Source: Marnyiella aurantia
GTDB lineage: Bacteria; Bacteroidota; Bacteroidia; Flavobacteriales; Weeksellaceae
Length of the DNA stretch: 64,000 bases
Direction: 5' to 3'
Assembly (NCBI RefSeq): GCF_014041915.1
Contig: NZ_CP059472.1
Span: 1,550,001-1,614,000 of the forward strand
Notes under the pieces: generated by a model
The model's database searches: none
The model's input: only the letters and a program-made list of their open reading frames with translations
Told to the model about the DNA's origin: nothing
Part shown: piece by piece, positions 62,897-64,000 of the stretch
Layout: each line of letters starts with the position of its first letter
How positions within the stretch are numbered: position 1 is the stretch's first letter
Program-made: the position numbers and the translations under genes

Positions 62897-64000
62897 ATTT
62901 TTTTCTAAAAATTCTCCAACAATAAAGTTGCTTCCACCAATAAAAATCATTTCTCCGTCGCTAACATTTTGTAAAGCAGCAACATATCCATCCTGTAAAT
63001 TTTGATAAATTTTATAATTTATTTTAGCGTTTTCCAGTAAATTCCGGTACTCGGCCGGATTTCTGCCGCGTTCAATGTTCGGCTTTACAAAATAGTACGA
63101 TGAGTTAGGCGGTAAAATCTTTAAAACCTCATCAATTTTTTTGTCATTAACAAAGCCTAACACAATATGTTTACGGCAGTCCATGCTGTTTAACTGCTCA
63201 AAAACTTCAGTTAGCCCAGCCTGGTTATGGGCGGTATCGCAAATCGTAAGCGGATCTTCTGAAAACTTGAACCACCGTCCGATGAAGCCCGTGTTTCTGT
63301 ATACATTCAGCATCCCTGAAGCTATATGTTGAGGGGCAATGCTGTATCCAACCTTCCGGAGTTCTTCAACAAGAGCAACTGCAACCTTAATATTCTTTTT
63401 TTGATAGTTTCCTGTAAGGTCCGAGGTTAAGGTGGTTTCAATGGCTGTGGCATCAATAAATGGAGCGTTCTTTTCCAAAGCTCTCGCCCGCATAATGCTA
63501 TGTACCGTGAGGTCGTCATCTCCGCAAATAATGGGTGTCTTACTTTTTATGATACCAGCTTTTTCGGCAGCAATTTCTTCCAGAGTATCACCCAGGATGT
63601 TCTGGTGGTCCAGTGCCACATTCGTAACGGCACTTACTAAGGGCTGAATTATATTCGTAGAGTCCAGCCTGCCACCCAGGCCAACTTCTATAATTGCCAG
63701 ATCTACATTGTTGTGATGAAAATATTCGAATGCCATTACCGTGGTGAATTCAAAAAATGAAGGACGGATGTCTGTGGGCAAAGTTTTAAGTTTCTGTATG
63801 AATCCGCAGACAAATTCCTTTGAACAGTTCTCACCGTTAATCTTTATCCTCTCCGTAAAATCAATCAGATGCGGCGAGTTATAAAGTCCTGTTCTGTATC
63901 CGGCTTCCTGCATTACCGATGCCAGCAGGTTACTTGTAGAACCTTTACCATTGGTACCTCCAATATGTACTGTTTTTATCTTATCCTGTGGATTTCCGAA
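62885..64000 (-). CDS. folC: Folylpolyglutamate/dihydrofolate synthase FolC, 5' end cut by window edge
   Basis: Adds glutamate to dihydropteroate and folates. The frame is open to the right edge; 372 codons, including the stop, are visible. The Mur-ligase-like P-loop HIGGTNGKGSTS lies near the truncated N-terminus, followed by YNSPHLIDFTERI, the ALDHQNILGDTLEEIAAEKAGIIK segment (key residues Asp and Lys in DHQ and EKAG) and the C-terminal domain with CDTAHNQAG. The real start is outside the window. Confidence 0.95.
   Translation of the reverse strand, partial: FGNPQDKIKTVHIGGTNGKGSTSNLLASVMQEAGYRTGLYNSPHLIDFTERIKINGENCSKEFVCGFIQKLKTLPTDIRPSFFEFTTVMAFEYFHHNNVDLAIIEVGLGGRLDSTNIIQPLVSAVTNVALDHQNILGDTLEEIAAEKAGIIKSKTPIICGDDDLTVHSIMRARALEKNAPFIDATAIETTLTSDLTGNYQKKNIKVAVALVEELRKVGYSIAPQHIASGMLNVYRNTGFIGRWFKFSEDPLTICDTAHNQAGLTEVFEQLNSMDCRKHIVLGFVNDKKIDEVLKILPPNSSYYFVKPNIERGRNPAEYRNLLENAKINYKIYQNLQDGYVAALQNVSDGEMIFIGGSNFIVGEFLEKNLEK

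Noticed and set aside
1-64000. Search for CRISPR arrays, insertion sequences, phage genes, toxin-antitoxin pairs and defence islands.
   Set aside because: No regularly spaced repeats, transposase, integrase, inverted-repeat-bounded segments or recognisable defence genes were seen; gene content and composition look uniform.

Overview
The window is chromosomal DNA of a Bacteroidota bacterium, most likely class Flavobacteriia and probably close to Chryseobacterium/Kaistella (Weeksellaceae). Three things point there: the dcw gene order without murF, exact copies of the Bacteroidota -7 promoter element TAnnTTTG upstream of many genes with almost no Shine-Dalgarno sequences, and families typical of that group (long MraY, zinc-less AccD, tryptophanase, SpmA/B fusion, GuaC). 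The genus is inference. Coding density is very high, no gap exceeds 300 bases, and nothing mobile, viral, CRISPR-like or defence-related is visible.

Layout. 1-13004 (minus strand): division and cell-wall (dcw) operon read from mraZ through rsmH, ftsL-like, ftsI, murE, mraY, murD, ftsW, murG, murC and ftsQ into ftsA, which runs off the left edge. A promoter and a two-repeat MraZ-type operator sit just upstream of mraZ. 13263-15142 (plus): alpha/beta hydrolase, engB, ElaA-type acetyltransferase. 15194-21521 (minus): lipoprotein MsrA, ROK sugar kinase, SecA, a DUF2795 protein and a UDP-glucuronate-epimerase-like protein. 21601-29493: DUF2797 and AsmA-like envelope proteins, a small conserved protein, UvrB, a PQQ-type sugar dehydrogenase lipoprotein and a small outer-membrane-type protein. 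29569-33782: tryptophanase, DUF502, MiaE, a small Thr-rich membrane protein and a membrane acyltransferase. 33889-36475: mutS, broken by a one-base frameshift in this sequence. 36616-41489 (plus): tRNA/rRNA methyltransferase, CBS protein with NAD kinase, class II aldolase, AccD and a DUF6973-like protein.

41564-46934: EF-G-like GTPase, SpmA/B-type membrane protein, and a guaC-HD hydrolase pair that may link GMP recycling to alarmone or nucleotide hydrolysis. 47023-51427: two-gene NAD-linked molybdenum formate dehydrogenase (Cys form). 51541-59765: CPBP-like membrane protein, SurE, Prc protease, Cu/Zn SOD lipoprotein, MnmA, ClpC. 59921-62639 (plus): SemiSWEET/YgjV-like protein, GT4 glycosyltransferase, SufE and GT9 glycosyltransferase in a tight cluster. 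62757-64000 (minus): tRNA-Val(TAC) and folC, cut by the right edge.

Almost everything is conserved housekeeping. I do not see a clear undescribed system. The most useful observations are regulatory (the mraZ operator, apparently leaderless promoters, a promoter nested in a terminator), the mutS frameshift, the guaC-HD pair, and families that have lost otherwise typical metal-binding or catalytic residues.
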